A stretch of 15,005 nucleotides of DNA, taken from the NCBI GenBank assembly GCA_002418885.1, contig DIEZ01000056.1:1-15005 (forward strand), given 5' to 3'. The position numbers were made by a program, and so were the translations under genes. The notes below the pieces were generated by a model. The model had not been told where the DNA came from and searched no databases. It worked only from the letters and a program-made list of their open reading frames with translations. Every line of letters starts with the position of its first letter. Positions within the stretch are counted from its first letter, which is position 1. The DNA is from Syntrophaceae bacterium UBA5761 (GTDB lineage: Bacteria; Desulfobacterota; Syntrophia; Syntrophales; UBA4778). Below, in pieces: positions 7,781 to 14,540 of this stretch.

Positions 7781-7969
7781 GTGAAGAAGCCTACCGTGAC
7801 AGAAGAGAAAAGTCCAGCAAAAGAAGCGAGGTCGGTTTTGGACGAGGTTTTGCTCAACGGTGCCCGCGAGATGCTTCAGAGATCCATAGAGAATGAAGTA
7901 GCGGATTTGAAGCGACACAACCGGATGACCGACGAGAAGGGGCATAGACTGGCCGTCAGCGACGGCTTC
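7781..7969 (+). pseudogene. IS256-family transposase, 5' fragment
   Basis: The fragment keeps about 63 N-terminal residues. The start is a GTG with GGAGG eight bases upstream. DEVLLNGAREMLQRSIENEVA and MTDEKGHRLAVSDGF match the opening helices of IS256-type mutator transposases (AREML..ALE.EV ... DE.GRRLVVRNG). After SDGF the similarity stops. The frame then runs into antisense sequence of the TPR gene until about 8032. The DDE catalytic residues and the right IS end are missing, so the fragment is inactive. Confidence 0.75.
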
Positions 7970-8202
7970 GGAATTTCGAGGGCAACCATGGCCTTCAGGC
8001 GCAGGGCGTGGTGCCGGTCGGGCTTCAGGTGAAGGGCCTTCTGGACGTGGAGGTTGGCGTTCTCATAATCACGCCGACGTAAAGCGTCCATAGCCAGGTC
8101 CAAGTTCCACTGTGCGTCGATCAGCTGCGAGAGTCTCGCTCGGTCCTGGCGGATTCGCTTTACCCGAGCCCGTTTTTTCTGGAGGTTCTTCTTGACGGAC
8201 AT
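7966..8202 (-). pseudogene. TPR protein gene, 5' fragment truncated by the IS256-like sequence
   Basis: About 78 native residues remain: a very basic N-terminus (MSVKKNLQKKRARVKRIRQ), then a TPR-like helical pair from QWNLDLAMDALRRRDYENA to ALHLKPDRHHALRLKAMVALEI. Near 7966 the frame passes into the antisense of the transposase fragment and ends at 7876, giving a fused open frame of 108 codons. AGGGG/GGAGG lies very close to the ATG at 8202. The rest of the gene is absent from the window, so a deletion or rearrangement removed it. The function of the parent protein is not recognised. Confidence 0.6.
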
Positions 8203-8342
8203 ACCTCCCCTTCAACCAGGACTTTTCCTGGGTAGATGCTACTCCGTGTCGGATGACATTCCGGCAGACGGCTAAAGATGTTTTTTGTCTCGCAGTAGCC
8301 TGTGGGGTCGCAGGTCACTTGAACCCTACGTCAAAATCAACC

Positions 8343-8792
8343 TCAGCCTTTCTCCTTTCCCTTTCCCTTTCCCTTCCCTTTGCCGCCTTTCCCTTTTCCC
8401 TTTTCCTTGTGCGTGTATAAATCATCGCCCCGCTTCAAGGCATGGAATTCCGGGGATCCCGGTTTGATTCCCAGGCTCTTGGCAATGACACCCCACCCTT
8501 TTCCTCTGTTCTTCTTGTACACATCGACCACTCGGTCTACAGGCTGGTGGGACATCTCCCCTAATCGGAACGCCAAATAAACACCGGCCGGATCATGTAT
8601 GTTGCTCATGACGGCGCTGATCTGCGCGTCTCCGATGTTGAATCGCGCCGCAAGCCTCGCCCGGAATCCAGACGGATCCAGCGAGGCCTGGGCGTTGAAG
8701 TCGTTCATCCAAGCAAAATCCCCCGCCACAACCGGGGATACAACGAGAAACAGTAGCATAAAAACCATAATCGCCGTTCTCAGAGCCTTCAT
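8343..8792 (-). CDS. Secreted protein of unknown function with Gly/Lys-repeat tail
   Basis: A 149-residue protein. An N-terminal signal peptide (ALRTAIMVFMLLFLVVSPVVAG) is followed by a compact central region of about 95 residues. That region ends in a motif (GKGWGVIAKSLGIKPGSPEF) of a kind I recall from hypothetical proteins of deltaproteobacteria. The tail, from about residue 130, consists of GK repeats encoded by a C/T-rich hexamer run at 8346-8405. ATG 8792 has AGGAGG five bases upstream. The GTG three bases earlier is too close to the same site. The tail should be strongly basic and could bind nucleic acid, polyphosphate or surfaces, which is inference only. Confidence 0.75.
   Translation of the reverse strand: MKALRTAIMVFMLLFLVVSPVVAGDFAWMNDFNAQASLDPSGFRARLAARFNIGDAQISAVMSNIHDPAGVYLAFRLGEMSHQPVDRVVDVYKKNRGKGWGVIAKSLGIKPGSPEFHALKRGDDLYTHKEKGKGKGGKGKGKGKGKEKG
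8346..8405. repeat. Low-complexity CCTTTC-type hexamer run
   Basis: Imperfect tandem copies of a CCCTTT/CCTTTC hexamer encode, on the minus strand, the Gly-Lys repeats at the C-terminus of the secreted protein. Such runs are prone to slippage, which would change tail length in steps of two residues without shifting the frame. Confidence 0.75.
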
Positions 8793-8836
8793 CACTTCCT
8801 CCTATTCGCGTACAGATAAACGAATCACTTCTCGTC

Positions 8837-9619
8837 CTACCACCTCCCATGTCCTTTGTCTCCGCCTCCATGTTTCCCCGGGGATGGCCGTTGCTGTGAC
8901 CCCCTCTGACCTTTCTCCCCCCTGGGTTCAAAATCCCGCCCATGGGGCCTCTCACCCCGTGGTTCAAAACCCCGATCCTGTTGTGGTTGCTGTTGATATT
9001 GAACCCGGGGTTCTCTCTTCTGCAACCGTGGCTGAGATGGCTGCTGACCACGGTGCTCGCGCTGTTGCTGCAGCTCTCTCTGGACCTCCGGCCTCTGCCG
9101 ATGTTGCTCCTGCCTTTGACGAATCAATTCTTGTCTCTGTTTTGGTGGCTGTGGTTTATAACCTTGGACGTTCCAGATTTTTTTCTTCTCCCAGTAGCGG
9201 TTCGCTTGCCAGGTCTTCCAGTTTCTTTGAAGTTCATGGTGGGGAATATAATGGTGGTTCCAGGGATGACCATGCCAGTTACGGGACCTGAAACAATCCC
9301 GCCATCCCGAATCCACGTAAAAATAGAAATTTGGAACGCCCCCGTAATAAACCCATCCTCGGTCATAATAATGGGAGCGATACCATCGCCCTCCCCAGGG
9401 ACGCCACCACCAGCCGCCCCAGAAAAAAAGGTCCACCTCGATATACGGGACAACATAAACATCGGGGGTGTCGGGTAAGACGATGACGGCCGGCGGCCCC
9501 GAAAAAGAGATGAGCGGCGGTAAACCGATTCCGATGTGGACATCTACGTCCGCCATCGTCCCGGCGGGGGAGAAAAACGTCGCCGCCAAAACTATCGTTC
9601 CGAAAAGTAGCTTTTTCAT
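8837..9619 (-). CDS. Secreted Trp/Tyr/Gly-rich protein with Gln/Arg-rich tail, unknown function
   Basis: A 260-residue protein with a signal peptide (MKKLLFGTIVLAATFFSPAGTMA). A valine/proline-rich segment (VHIGIGLPPLISFSGPPAVIVLP) leads into an aromatic core (VDLFFWGGWWWRPWGG, SHYYDRGWVYYGG) and an HGHPWNHHYIPHH histidine patch. The last ~110 residues are low-complexity Q/R/P with repeated FEPRGE units. Similar proteins are found, as I recall, as hypothetical envelope proteins in Geobacter-like genomes. ATG 9619 has GGAGG seven bases upstream; a TTG at 9637 would place the ribosome site inside the gene. It may be a matrix- or surface-associated protein, but no function is claimed. Confidence 0.75.
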   Translation of the reverse strand: MKKLLFGTIVLAATFFSPAGTMADVDVHIGIGLPPLISFSGPPAVIVLPDTPDVYVVPYIEVDLFFWGGWWWRPWGGRWYRSHYYDRGWVYYGGVPNFYFYVDSGWRDCFRSRNWHGHPWNHHYIPHHELQRNWKTWQANRYWEKKKIWNVQGYKPQPPKQRQELIRQRQEQHRQRPEVQRELQQQREHRGQQPSQPRLQKREPRVQYQQQPQQDRGFEPRGERPHGRDFEPRGEKGQRGSQQRPSPGKHGGGDKGHGRW

Positions 9620-9677
9620 TCCGTTACCTCCTATCAACCCACATGTCCAACCACGGGAAAAGAGGGTTCGACACCAC

Positions 9678-10157
9678 TTACCGGCAAGAAAGTGACTCCT
9701 TCTTCCGAATTTCCTTCAGTGTGTCCTCGTACTCGTCCTTGTGCCTAATCTGAAGCGCTTTTTCAACCAGCAGCCTCGCTTCTTGAAGACGGCCTTGCAT
9801 AAGTAAAGCGTATGCCAGATTGTTCATCGCGTCTGTATTGTTAGGGTCGAGAGTCAACACTTTACGGAAAAAATCTTCAGATTTCTTGTAATCTCCTGTC
9901 CTGTAAGCAAGATTCCCGAGATTGAAGTACGGTACCGGCCAGACTTCGCGCTTCTTGACCGCCAGAAGGTACTCTTTTTCTGCGAGATCGTAAGCCTTTT
10001 TCTGCTCGTAAACATAACCAAGGTCGTTATGTTGTTCCGCAGTAAGTGTATCCTCTATCACCACTATCTGGGGAACGGTACAGGCAGACGGTAATATTAC
10101 GAGGAGCCAGATTGCTACCGGTAAACAAGTAAGAAGCTGTTGCCGGTTTTTTGCCAT
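9678..10157 (-). CDS. TPR-repeat protein, likely lipoprotein, of the PA2778-type locus
   Basis: A 159-residue protein. An N-terminal hydrophobic segment ends in ILPSACTVP, a non-canonical lipobox (Pro rather than Leu at -3) with Cys26 as the possible lipidated residue. Three TPR-like units follow: EQHNDLGYVYEQKKAYDLAEKEYLLAV, PYFNLGNLAYRTGDYKKSEDFFRKVLTLDPN and DAMNNLAYALLMQGRLQEARLLVEKALQI. The start overlaps the end of the peptidase gene by 43 bases. In the PA2778 family as I recall it, the peptidase domain is followed by TPRs in one chain, so this gene looks like its detached C-terminal half. It probably acts with the peptidase in the periplasm. Confidence 0.8.
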   Translation of the reverse strand: MAKNRQQLLTCLPVAIWLLVILPSACTVPQIVVIEDTLTAEQHNDLGYVYEQKKAYDLAEKEYLLAVKKREVWPVPYFNLGNLAYRTGDYKKSEDFFRKVLTLDPNNTDAMNNLAYALLMQGRLQEARLLVEKALQIRHKDEYEDTLKEIRKKESLSCR

Positions 10158-10606
10158 ATCTTCTCAAATTCCTCGTAAGGATATACCTGTGCCGGTCTAA
10201 AACCATCATGGACCAAAAACCCTCTATCGGAATATCCATAAACGACAAGGTAATGCATCCTTGATATAACCCAGAATCCCAGATCAACAAGAACGATGAC
10301 AGGTTTATTATTGAGGAGAAATTCTTTGATATCGGCAGTTGAGGCGCGACCTATCTTCGTCTGAAACCCTCTTTTTCGGCTGTAGTTCTCCATGTCCGTT
10401 ATCAGTACACCCTTCAACCCGGGAAAATGTACCTCTTTCCCGATGGTTTTTTGGTCCACATCATTGCCGTAATAGGACAGTACTGAAGAGAGGGCTGCAG
10501 GACCGCAATATTGCGTTTCCTGCCTGACAAAAGGCACATCGTCGATAACAAACGTTGCACCGGCGCCGTTGGCCAGGACAAGGAAGAAGATGATAAAAAT
10601 ATTCAA
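10115..10606 (-). CDS. C39-like cysteine peptidase, PA2778 family
   Basis: A papain-fold peptidase of 163 residues. A short N-terminal hydrophobic segment (FIIFFLVLANGAGA) is probably a signal peptide. Catalytic residues can be placed by motif: Gln32 and Cys34 in ETQYCGPAALSSVLSYYG, His118 in MHYLVVYGY and Asp134 in LVHDG. This is the single-domain C39 layout, with no ABC transporter attached. The start is TTG at 10606. An in-frame TAA lies four codons upstream and no ATG is available before the catalytic Cys, so a rare start is required. It begins nine bases after the PA2779-like gene. The substrate is unknown. Confidence 0.85.
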   Translation of the reverse strand: MNIFIIFFLVLANGAGATFVIDDVPFVRQETQYCGPAALSSVLSYYGNDVDQKTIGKEVHFPGLKGVLITDMENYSRKRGFQTKIGRASTADIKEFLLNNKPVIVLVDLGFWVISRMHYLVVYGYSDRGFLVHDGFRPAQVYPYEEFEKIWQKTGNSFLLVYR

Positions 10607-10615
10607 TGTGTCGCT

Positions 10616-11011
10616 TTACTTTATGATGATCCTTTTATCCAAAAGCTTCAAAATAACGATGACCAGGATTATGATTACCAAGACAGCGATGACAAATCCC
10701 GCCCCATCTCCACCTGCCAGAACCCGGTCCGAGGCCTGGGCCATCACCTGGAGCTGCTCGTCGGACATGCTGTGCAGTTTAGCTTTTACTTCTTCGGCAG
10801 ATAAACCATAAGCTTGCAGTTTATCGGCCACAATTTGCATTTCCAGGACCTTTTTCACCTTGTTAATCTCTGCTTCTTTACCCTTGCCTGCCATATCAAT
10901 TGATGATGGCATAGAAGAAATCAATCCGGCCGTGGCCGGAAAACTCATAAAGAAGACAAGATAAGCTGCCATAAACAACGCTATAGCCGGAATTTTAAAC
11001 TTTTCCACCAT
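10616..11011 (-). CDS. PA2779-family small membrane protein
   Basis: A 131-residue protein with two hydrophobic segments. The first is N-terminal (ALFMAAYLVFFMSFPATAG), and the second is near the C-terminus (GFVIAVLVIIILVIVILKLL), followed by a basic KRIIIK end. Between them lies an amphipathic helical part with LQAYGLSAEEVKAKLHSMSDEQLQVMAQ, the hallmark of the PA2779 family. These genes usually sit beside PA2778-type cysteine peptidases, as here. ATG 11011 has AAGGA 10 bases upstream; ATG 11020 is the alternative. It is the first gene of the three-gene unit. Function is unknown; it could be the peptidase's partner or substrate. Confidence 0.8.
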   Translation of the reverse strand: MVEKFKIPAIALFMAAYLVFFMSFPATAGLISSMPSSIDMAGKGKEAEINKVKKVLEMQIVADKLQAYGLSAEEVKAKLHSMSDEQLQVMAQASDRVLAGGDGAGFVIAVLVIIILVIVILKLLDKRIIIK

Positions 11012-11290
11012 ATTCGACATTTCCTTCTTTGTGATGACATCGATTTGATTTTGATATTTGGTAGAAGTGCTTAACAACAGAAACACGCAAAAAAGGAAAG
11101 CATAACGGGTATCCAAATGCAACAAAATTTTCCTGACGCAGCGGTACCTCAAAGGATGAAAATGAGTTATAATCGTTTACGATACGGATTTATCTCCAAC
11201 GGGCGGCAGCGTCTGTTGTCGGGTTCGGGGTGATGACGGCATGGTGCATAAAGAGATTCGGGTATTCGGCTTACTCAAATCCTTGTATTG
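11012..11290. other. AT-rich leader region between the PA2779-like gene and repeat copy 1
   Basis: No convincing gene lies here. A short open frame crossing 11177-11389 on the minus strand has no ribosome site and runs through the repeat. The region must hold the promoter of the PA2779-like operon, but no good -35/-10 pair stands out. A small inverted repeat, ATCGT-TT-ACGAT, lies at about 11172-11183. Confidence 0.4.
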
Positions 11291-11406
11291 ATTGATAAGA
11301 ACTTCCTTTTTTGTGGGGGGAAGTATATAAAAAGAAAAAAGGGTGTTGTCAGTGGAATTTTGGGAGCAAAATATGGGGTATTTTATCAATTATTGATTGA
11401 GCGATG
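11291..11406. repeat. Interspersed repeat, copy 1 (uninterrupted)
   Basis: This copy runs from ATTGATAAGAACTTCC to ATTGATTGAGCGATG and is nearly identical to the sequence at 14568-15005 once the inserted IS1595-like element is removed. Only length changes in G and A runs differ. ATTGATAA at the left and TTATCAAT at 11383-11390 form an 8-bp inverted pair bounding about 100 bp. The shared sequence continues to the window end in copy 2, so the true right limit is unknown. Its place just beyond the 3' end of an IS91-type transposase remnant suggests it is the end of that element. Confidence 0.8.
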
Positions 11407-11526
11407 AAGTAAGATGAAAAATTGACCCATTAATTGTCAGATATGACCGCCATAAAGGTCATTTTCAGCGGTTTTTAGACAGACCTATCCGGCACGTCTC
11501 AAAAAATATTCTTATTCTAAGCGTTA
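11407..11526. other. Non-coding tail beyond the IS91-like transposase, possible origin end
   Basis: About 120 bases without a gene. A short hairpin, GACC-8 bases-GGTC, lies at about 11447-11462, followed by TTTTCAGCGGTTTTTAG. In IS91-family elements the replication-origin end lies downstream of the transposase stop, which is this position. That reading is inference. Confidence 0.3.
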
Positions 11527-11925
11527 CTATTGGATGTACTCATCCCAGGAATATTCCGGATCACGACACAGAACTTCATCGCTGGGAAAAGGTTGATCGT
11601 GTTCATCCGTAATGTATGGTGAAGAATGCGGGTCTGTGTCTTGTGGGCAAGCAGGGGGATCATGGCTTTTCGGTGGTGGCCGTGATCCCCGCCTTCGCTG
11701 GGGACAGGCTCTCACCAGCCACAATCCGAGATGTTCGAGGATGGCCCGAATGACGGCGGGGTCTTCGATGCTGCTGATGATGCGCATCTCGCCTTTGCAC
11801 TTCGGACAGATCAGAGGATCGACCTCGTATATTTTCTGTATCAACCGCGCCCAGTTCCGGCGAAGGGTTCTAATATCGACTTCCGGTTCGAGGATACAGG
11901 GAATAGAGTCGTTGTCGCCGTTCTT
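11527..11925 (-). pseudogene. IS91-family transposase, 3' remnant
   Basis: About 132 C-terminal residues remain, from NGDNDSIPCILEPEVD through RTLRRNWARLIQKIYEVDPLICP. KCKGEMRIISSIEDPAVIRAIL and LEHLGLW follow, then a Pro-rich tail to DPEYSWDEYIQ. This is the typical C-terminus of IS91-type (rolling-circle, Y2) transposases, where the CPKC cysteines are conserved. Upstream the frame meets a TAG at 11926-11928, and the zinc-binding and catalytic Tyr regions are absent. The stop and C-terminus are intact, so the 3' end of the element was kept. Confidence 0.75.
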
Positions 11926-11972
11926 CTATGACTCCCGGGGAAAGTTGAAGAAAGAATCAAAAGCAGCTTGAC

Positions 11973-12041
11973 GGAGTTACCCATAGACCATCTCTCGCCT
12001 CGCTCCGCAAAAGCCGCGGGAGATGGTCTATGGATAACTCC
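11973..12041. repeat. Long inverted repeat (22-bp arms, one mismatch)
   Basis: Arms 11973-11994 and 12020-12041 match at 21 of 22 positions (cores CATAGACCATCTC and GAGATGGTCTATG), around a 25-base GC-rich centre. The structure lies between the IS91-like remnant and an IS end. It may be a pair of abutting element ends or a strong hairpin. No T tract follows. Confidence 0.75.
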
Positions 12042-12081
12042 TTTACCATGGTGAGACTAGCGCTCGTCCGCCGCTCATCTC

Positions 12082-12112
12082 CTGTTCTCAATGAGCTTTC
12101 ATTCAAGAACAG
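12082..12112. repeat. Hairpin with 13-bp arms inside the IS end
   Basis: CTGTTCTCAATGA and TCATTCAAGAACAG pair, with one bulged base, around a GCTT loop. It is adjacent to the tandem boxes at 12113-12159 and probably belongs to the same mobile-element end. Confidence 0.55.
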
Positions 12113-12166
12113 AAAAGCGGACAATTCATTTGCTATAAAACCGGACAACTCTATTTGCTCTTGACA
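12113..12166 (-). mobile_element. Solo insertion-sequence end with tandem boxes (IS21-like)
   Basis: Two direct repeats of 22-23 bases (12113-12134 and 12137-12159) share AAAA-CGGACAA-TC-ATTTGCT. They are followed by CTTGACA ending at 12166. Read on the minus strand the end begins TGTCAAGAGC, with TTGTCCG repeated. Multiple tandem transposase-binding boxes starting at a terminal TG are typical of IS21-family ends. No transposase gene is attached, so it is a remnant. Family assignment is tentative. Confidence 0.4.
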
Positions 12167-12182
12167 TTTCGCGATCATTTCA

Positions 12183-12211
12183 TTGACACACGGAGTTCCC
12201 CTTCCTATACT
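12183..12211 (+). promoter_or_regulatory. Strong sigma70 promoter of the secreted orphan gene
   Basis: TTGACA (12183-12188), a 17-base spacer, then TATACT (12206-12211): a perfect -35, an ideal spacing and a one-mismatch -10. Transcription would start near 12218, giving a leader of about 48 bases before the GTG at 12266. It lies just outside the solo IS end. Confidence 0.75.
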
Positions 12212-12265
12212 TGCAACGAAATATAGTCTGCCTTGTCCACAGGCCCATTCCGGAGGAACGACCGC

Positions 12266-14458
12266 GTGAAGAAAACTCTCTTATGGCTGATTTTCCTGAG
12301 CCTCACGATTGCCCTGCCTGCCGTTGCGGCGGAGAGGCCATTCGGCTATTTTGCCGGGCACCCCTCGTCGCTGCGTCCCCCTATGATGCCACCCAACGCC
12401 AAGGAGGGCCGGAGCAGCGTCTATAACAACCCCAAGTACGGAGACACCGTGGAATGGCTCGCCTACCGTCAGCAGGACAACACGACCAACCAGGCGCATT
12501 CCCTTGTCGAGATCGAGGTCTTTCGCGGCACGGACAGCACCAACCCCAAATACCACGGCGCAAAGGATCAGCGGGAACTCTCCCTCCTGGAGGCGGAATG
12601 GAAGGCCCTGCGGCGGCTCATGGCTGAGCTGAGCATCTTCGAGGCCGTTGCCCGGCAGTCTGGCAAGACGAGCACGATGACCTACAACACCCTGCCCGAC
12701 AAACGATATATCCAAGGGACCATAGCCGATTATATCAAGGCTAGAAAAACTGGCAAGATTGGCAACTATCACACCCTGGGGTGGGTGGAAAGGGTGCAGT
12801 CCGAACACGGCATGGTCTACACGCGCGATCTGGCCCAGGCCGGCAATGTCTTTATTCGTACCCGGACGCTCGTTTCGAAGGGCTATGACGGCGGCCTTCC
12901 CTCCAGCAAGACGACGATGAACTACCTCCTGGCCAAACTGAGCGGAGAGGCATTTGTCCCCTCGCCGGAGCCCGCACCCGTGGTTGTCACGCCGGGGGTG
13001 AAGGAGCCCGAGGCTACGCACCGCCCCGAGTTCGATGCCTATCCCTCCATGACTGGCATCATCGGGACGACGGCCCTGATCCCGGCGACCGATCAACTCC
13101 CGGCGAGGCTGGTCCTCAAGGGAGGAAAGCCCAGTTCCTCAGTGGTCTTTCGTCTGCGCCGCGACGGTGGCCTCCTGAAATTCCAGGGGAAACAGGACCC
13201 ATACGAGCTTTCCGTACGGGTGGATGCCCAGGGAAATGCCGAGTTGCTGTTCCTCTACACCGGTGGACCTATCCGTGCCGTGGTCGAGTACGAGGTGATC
13301 GCCATGAACGAGGGAAAGAAGGCAACGGCCAGGGTCCTGGTCGGTCTCGGTCTCGATTTCGAGCGGATCCGGGCCATCAAGGGCCAGAGCAATGTCTCGA
13401 ACATTTACGCCTTTTCCCTGGGGGTCAAGAGTCGGTTTCACCCGAAGCTCGATGTGGCGAACTATCTCTATAACGCCGGGCAGTCGAAGGCCTGGGGGGA
13501 CCGTAACATCGGCATCCGGATCACCCCCGAGTGGCTGAACCGCGATGCCGGGGGGGATGTCGCCTACGACTGGACGACCGAGATCAAGCCGCTGGCGATC
13601 GGCAACGGCCTGGTGGCCACCGACAGCGCCAAGGGGGCTGACCAGCCATACTATGACGCGATGAAATACAGCTACCCGGCAGTGAAACTGGAGTCCAGCG
13701 GCAAGCACATCTACAAGGTCGAAGGAACGCCAGTCGTGATGAAGGTGGACGGCGTCGTGGTCAAGAAGGAGACCGCCGAACCCCCGATGACCAACCAGCC
13801 GCTTCTGGTGATGACGGTGGATGGCCAGCCGGACAGCTATTTCAAGATGCTCTCCTGCTCCCTGGATGCCCAGGACGGGATCCAGTGGCTGATCTGGGAG
13901 GGGGCGAAGATGATCCCCGGGGCGGGCAAGGTATTCGACGGTGTCCAGACCGGCGCGGGGATCCTCTGTAAATTGACGGGCGGCGATTACGAAAACGCCT
14001 TCTACGATTTCTTCAACTTCACCGGCGGCAAGGCCCTCGACAAACTCGGCGCCAAACTCAAGGAAAACCCCGGGAAGTATTCCCAGAAGGTTCACGTTTC
14101 CTATAAAAAGGCGCAGATTGCCTACGACAAACTTATGGAGAAGAAGAACCGGGAGGAGCGCGATCGGCTTGTCCGGAAAAGCCTGGAGAAATACGGTCTG
14201 GCCCCGTCGAGCCCTCAATCGGAAGATGATATCGATCCCGGACAAGCCCCGCCGCTGACCCAGGGGGCTGCGGTGGGAGGCTCTCCGGACAAGACGAGCG
14301 ATGCCGGGGGTGCAAAACCGGAACCCGGTGCCGGAAGTGATCTGAAAGACATCGGCAAGGACTTCAAGAAATCCATTGACGATGTGAAGAAGGCCGCCGA
14401 GGATGCGGGAAAAGATTTCCGCGATATCGGTACCAGCCTGAAGAATATCTTCAAATGA
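12266..14458 (+). CDS. Large secreted protein of unknown function (island cargo)
   Basis: A 730-residue protein not recognised as any family. The GTG start has GGAGG nine bases upstream; an in-frame start at 12233 would put extra polar residues before the signal peptide. The signal peptide is KKTLLWLIFLSLTIALPAVAA. The N-terminal region (about 23-235) is rich in charged residues and includes a helical stretch, LSLLEAEWKALRRLMAEL. A Pro-rich linker (PSPEPAPVVVTPG) precedes a beta-rich middle that might hold Ig-like folds. Only two cysteines occur in the mature chain (531, 568), possibly a disulfide. They bracket a Gly-rich hydrophobic stretch, GAKMIPGAGKVFDGVQTGAG. A basic coiled region, a disordered Gly/Pro segment and amphipathic repeats (DIGKDFKKSI, DAGKDFRDIG) end the chain. 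Mobile-element debris lies on both sides. Confidence 0.85.
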   Translation: MKKTLLWLIFLSLTIALPAVAAERPFGYFAGHPSSLRPPMMPPNAKEGRSSVYNNPKYGDTVEWLAYRQQDNTTNQAHSLVEIEVFRGTDSTNPKYHGAKDQRELSLLEAEWKALRRLMAELSIFEAVARQSGKTSTMTYNTLPDKRYIQGTIADYIKARKTGKIGNYHTLGWVERVQSEHGMVYTRDLAQAGNVFIRTRTLVSKGYDGGLPSSKTTMNYLLAKLSGEAFVPSPEPAPVVVTPGVKEPEATHRPEFDAYPSMTGIIGTTALIPATDQLPARLVLKGGKPSSSVVFRLRRDGGLLKFQGKQDPYELSVRVDAQGNAELLFLYTGGPIRAVVEYEVIAMNEGKKATARVLVGLGLDFERIRAIKGQSNVSNIYAFSLGVKSRFHPKLDVANYLYNAGQSKAWGDRNIGIRITPEWLNRDAGGDVAYDWTTEIKPLAIGNGLVATDSAKGADQPYYDAMKYSYPAVKLESSGKHIYKVEGTPVVMKVDGVVVKKETAEPPMTNQPLLVMTVDGQPDSYFKMLSCSLDAQDGIQWLIWEGAKMIPGAGKVFDGVQTGAGILCKLTGGDYENAFYDFFNFTGGKALDKLGAKLKENPGKYSQKVHVSYKKAQIAYDKLMEKKNREERDRLVRKSLEKYGLAPSSPQSEDDIDPGQAPPLTQGAAVGGSPDKTSDAGGAKPEPGAGSDLKDIGKDFKKSIDDVKKAAEDAGKDFRDIGTSLKNIFK

Positions 14459-14540
14459 TCGAAGGGAAGGGGGGGACGATAGATATTTTTGATTTACCGC
14501 TGCTGTGAACGGATCGTAACCAGACCATGGGGAGGAAAAA

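Noticed and set aside
7616..7945. N-terminal extension of the methyltransferase frame
   Set aside because: It covers IS256-like sequence and the hairpin leader. The PUA domain begins at the ATG at 7615, which has its own ribosome site.
8203..8342. Small hairpin CCAGGA-CTTT-TCCTGG at 8216-8231
   Set aside because: A six-bp stem without a T tract is too weak to call. The rest of this gap shows nothing I can support.
8346..8405. Tandem hexamers as a CRISPR or regulatory array
   Set aside because: The units are six bases without spacers and lie in frame in a gene, encoding Gly-Lys repeats.
11177..11389. Minus-strand frame of 70 codons
   Set aside because: It is partly made of repeat copy 1. 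The second repeat copy changes A- and G-run lengths and would break the frame.
11957..12178. Minus-strand frame of 73 codons
   Set aside because: It runs through the inverted repeat, hairpin and tandem boxes of mobile-element ends and has no ribosome site or known motif.
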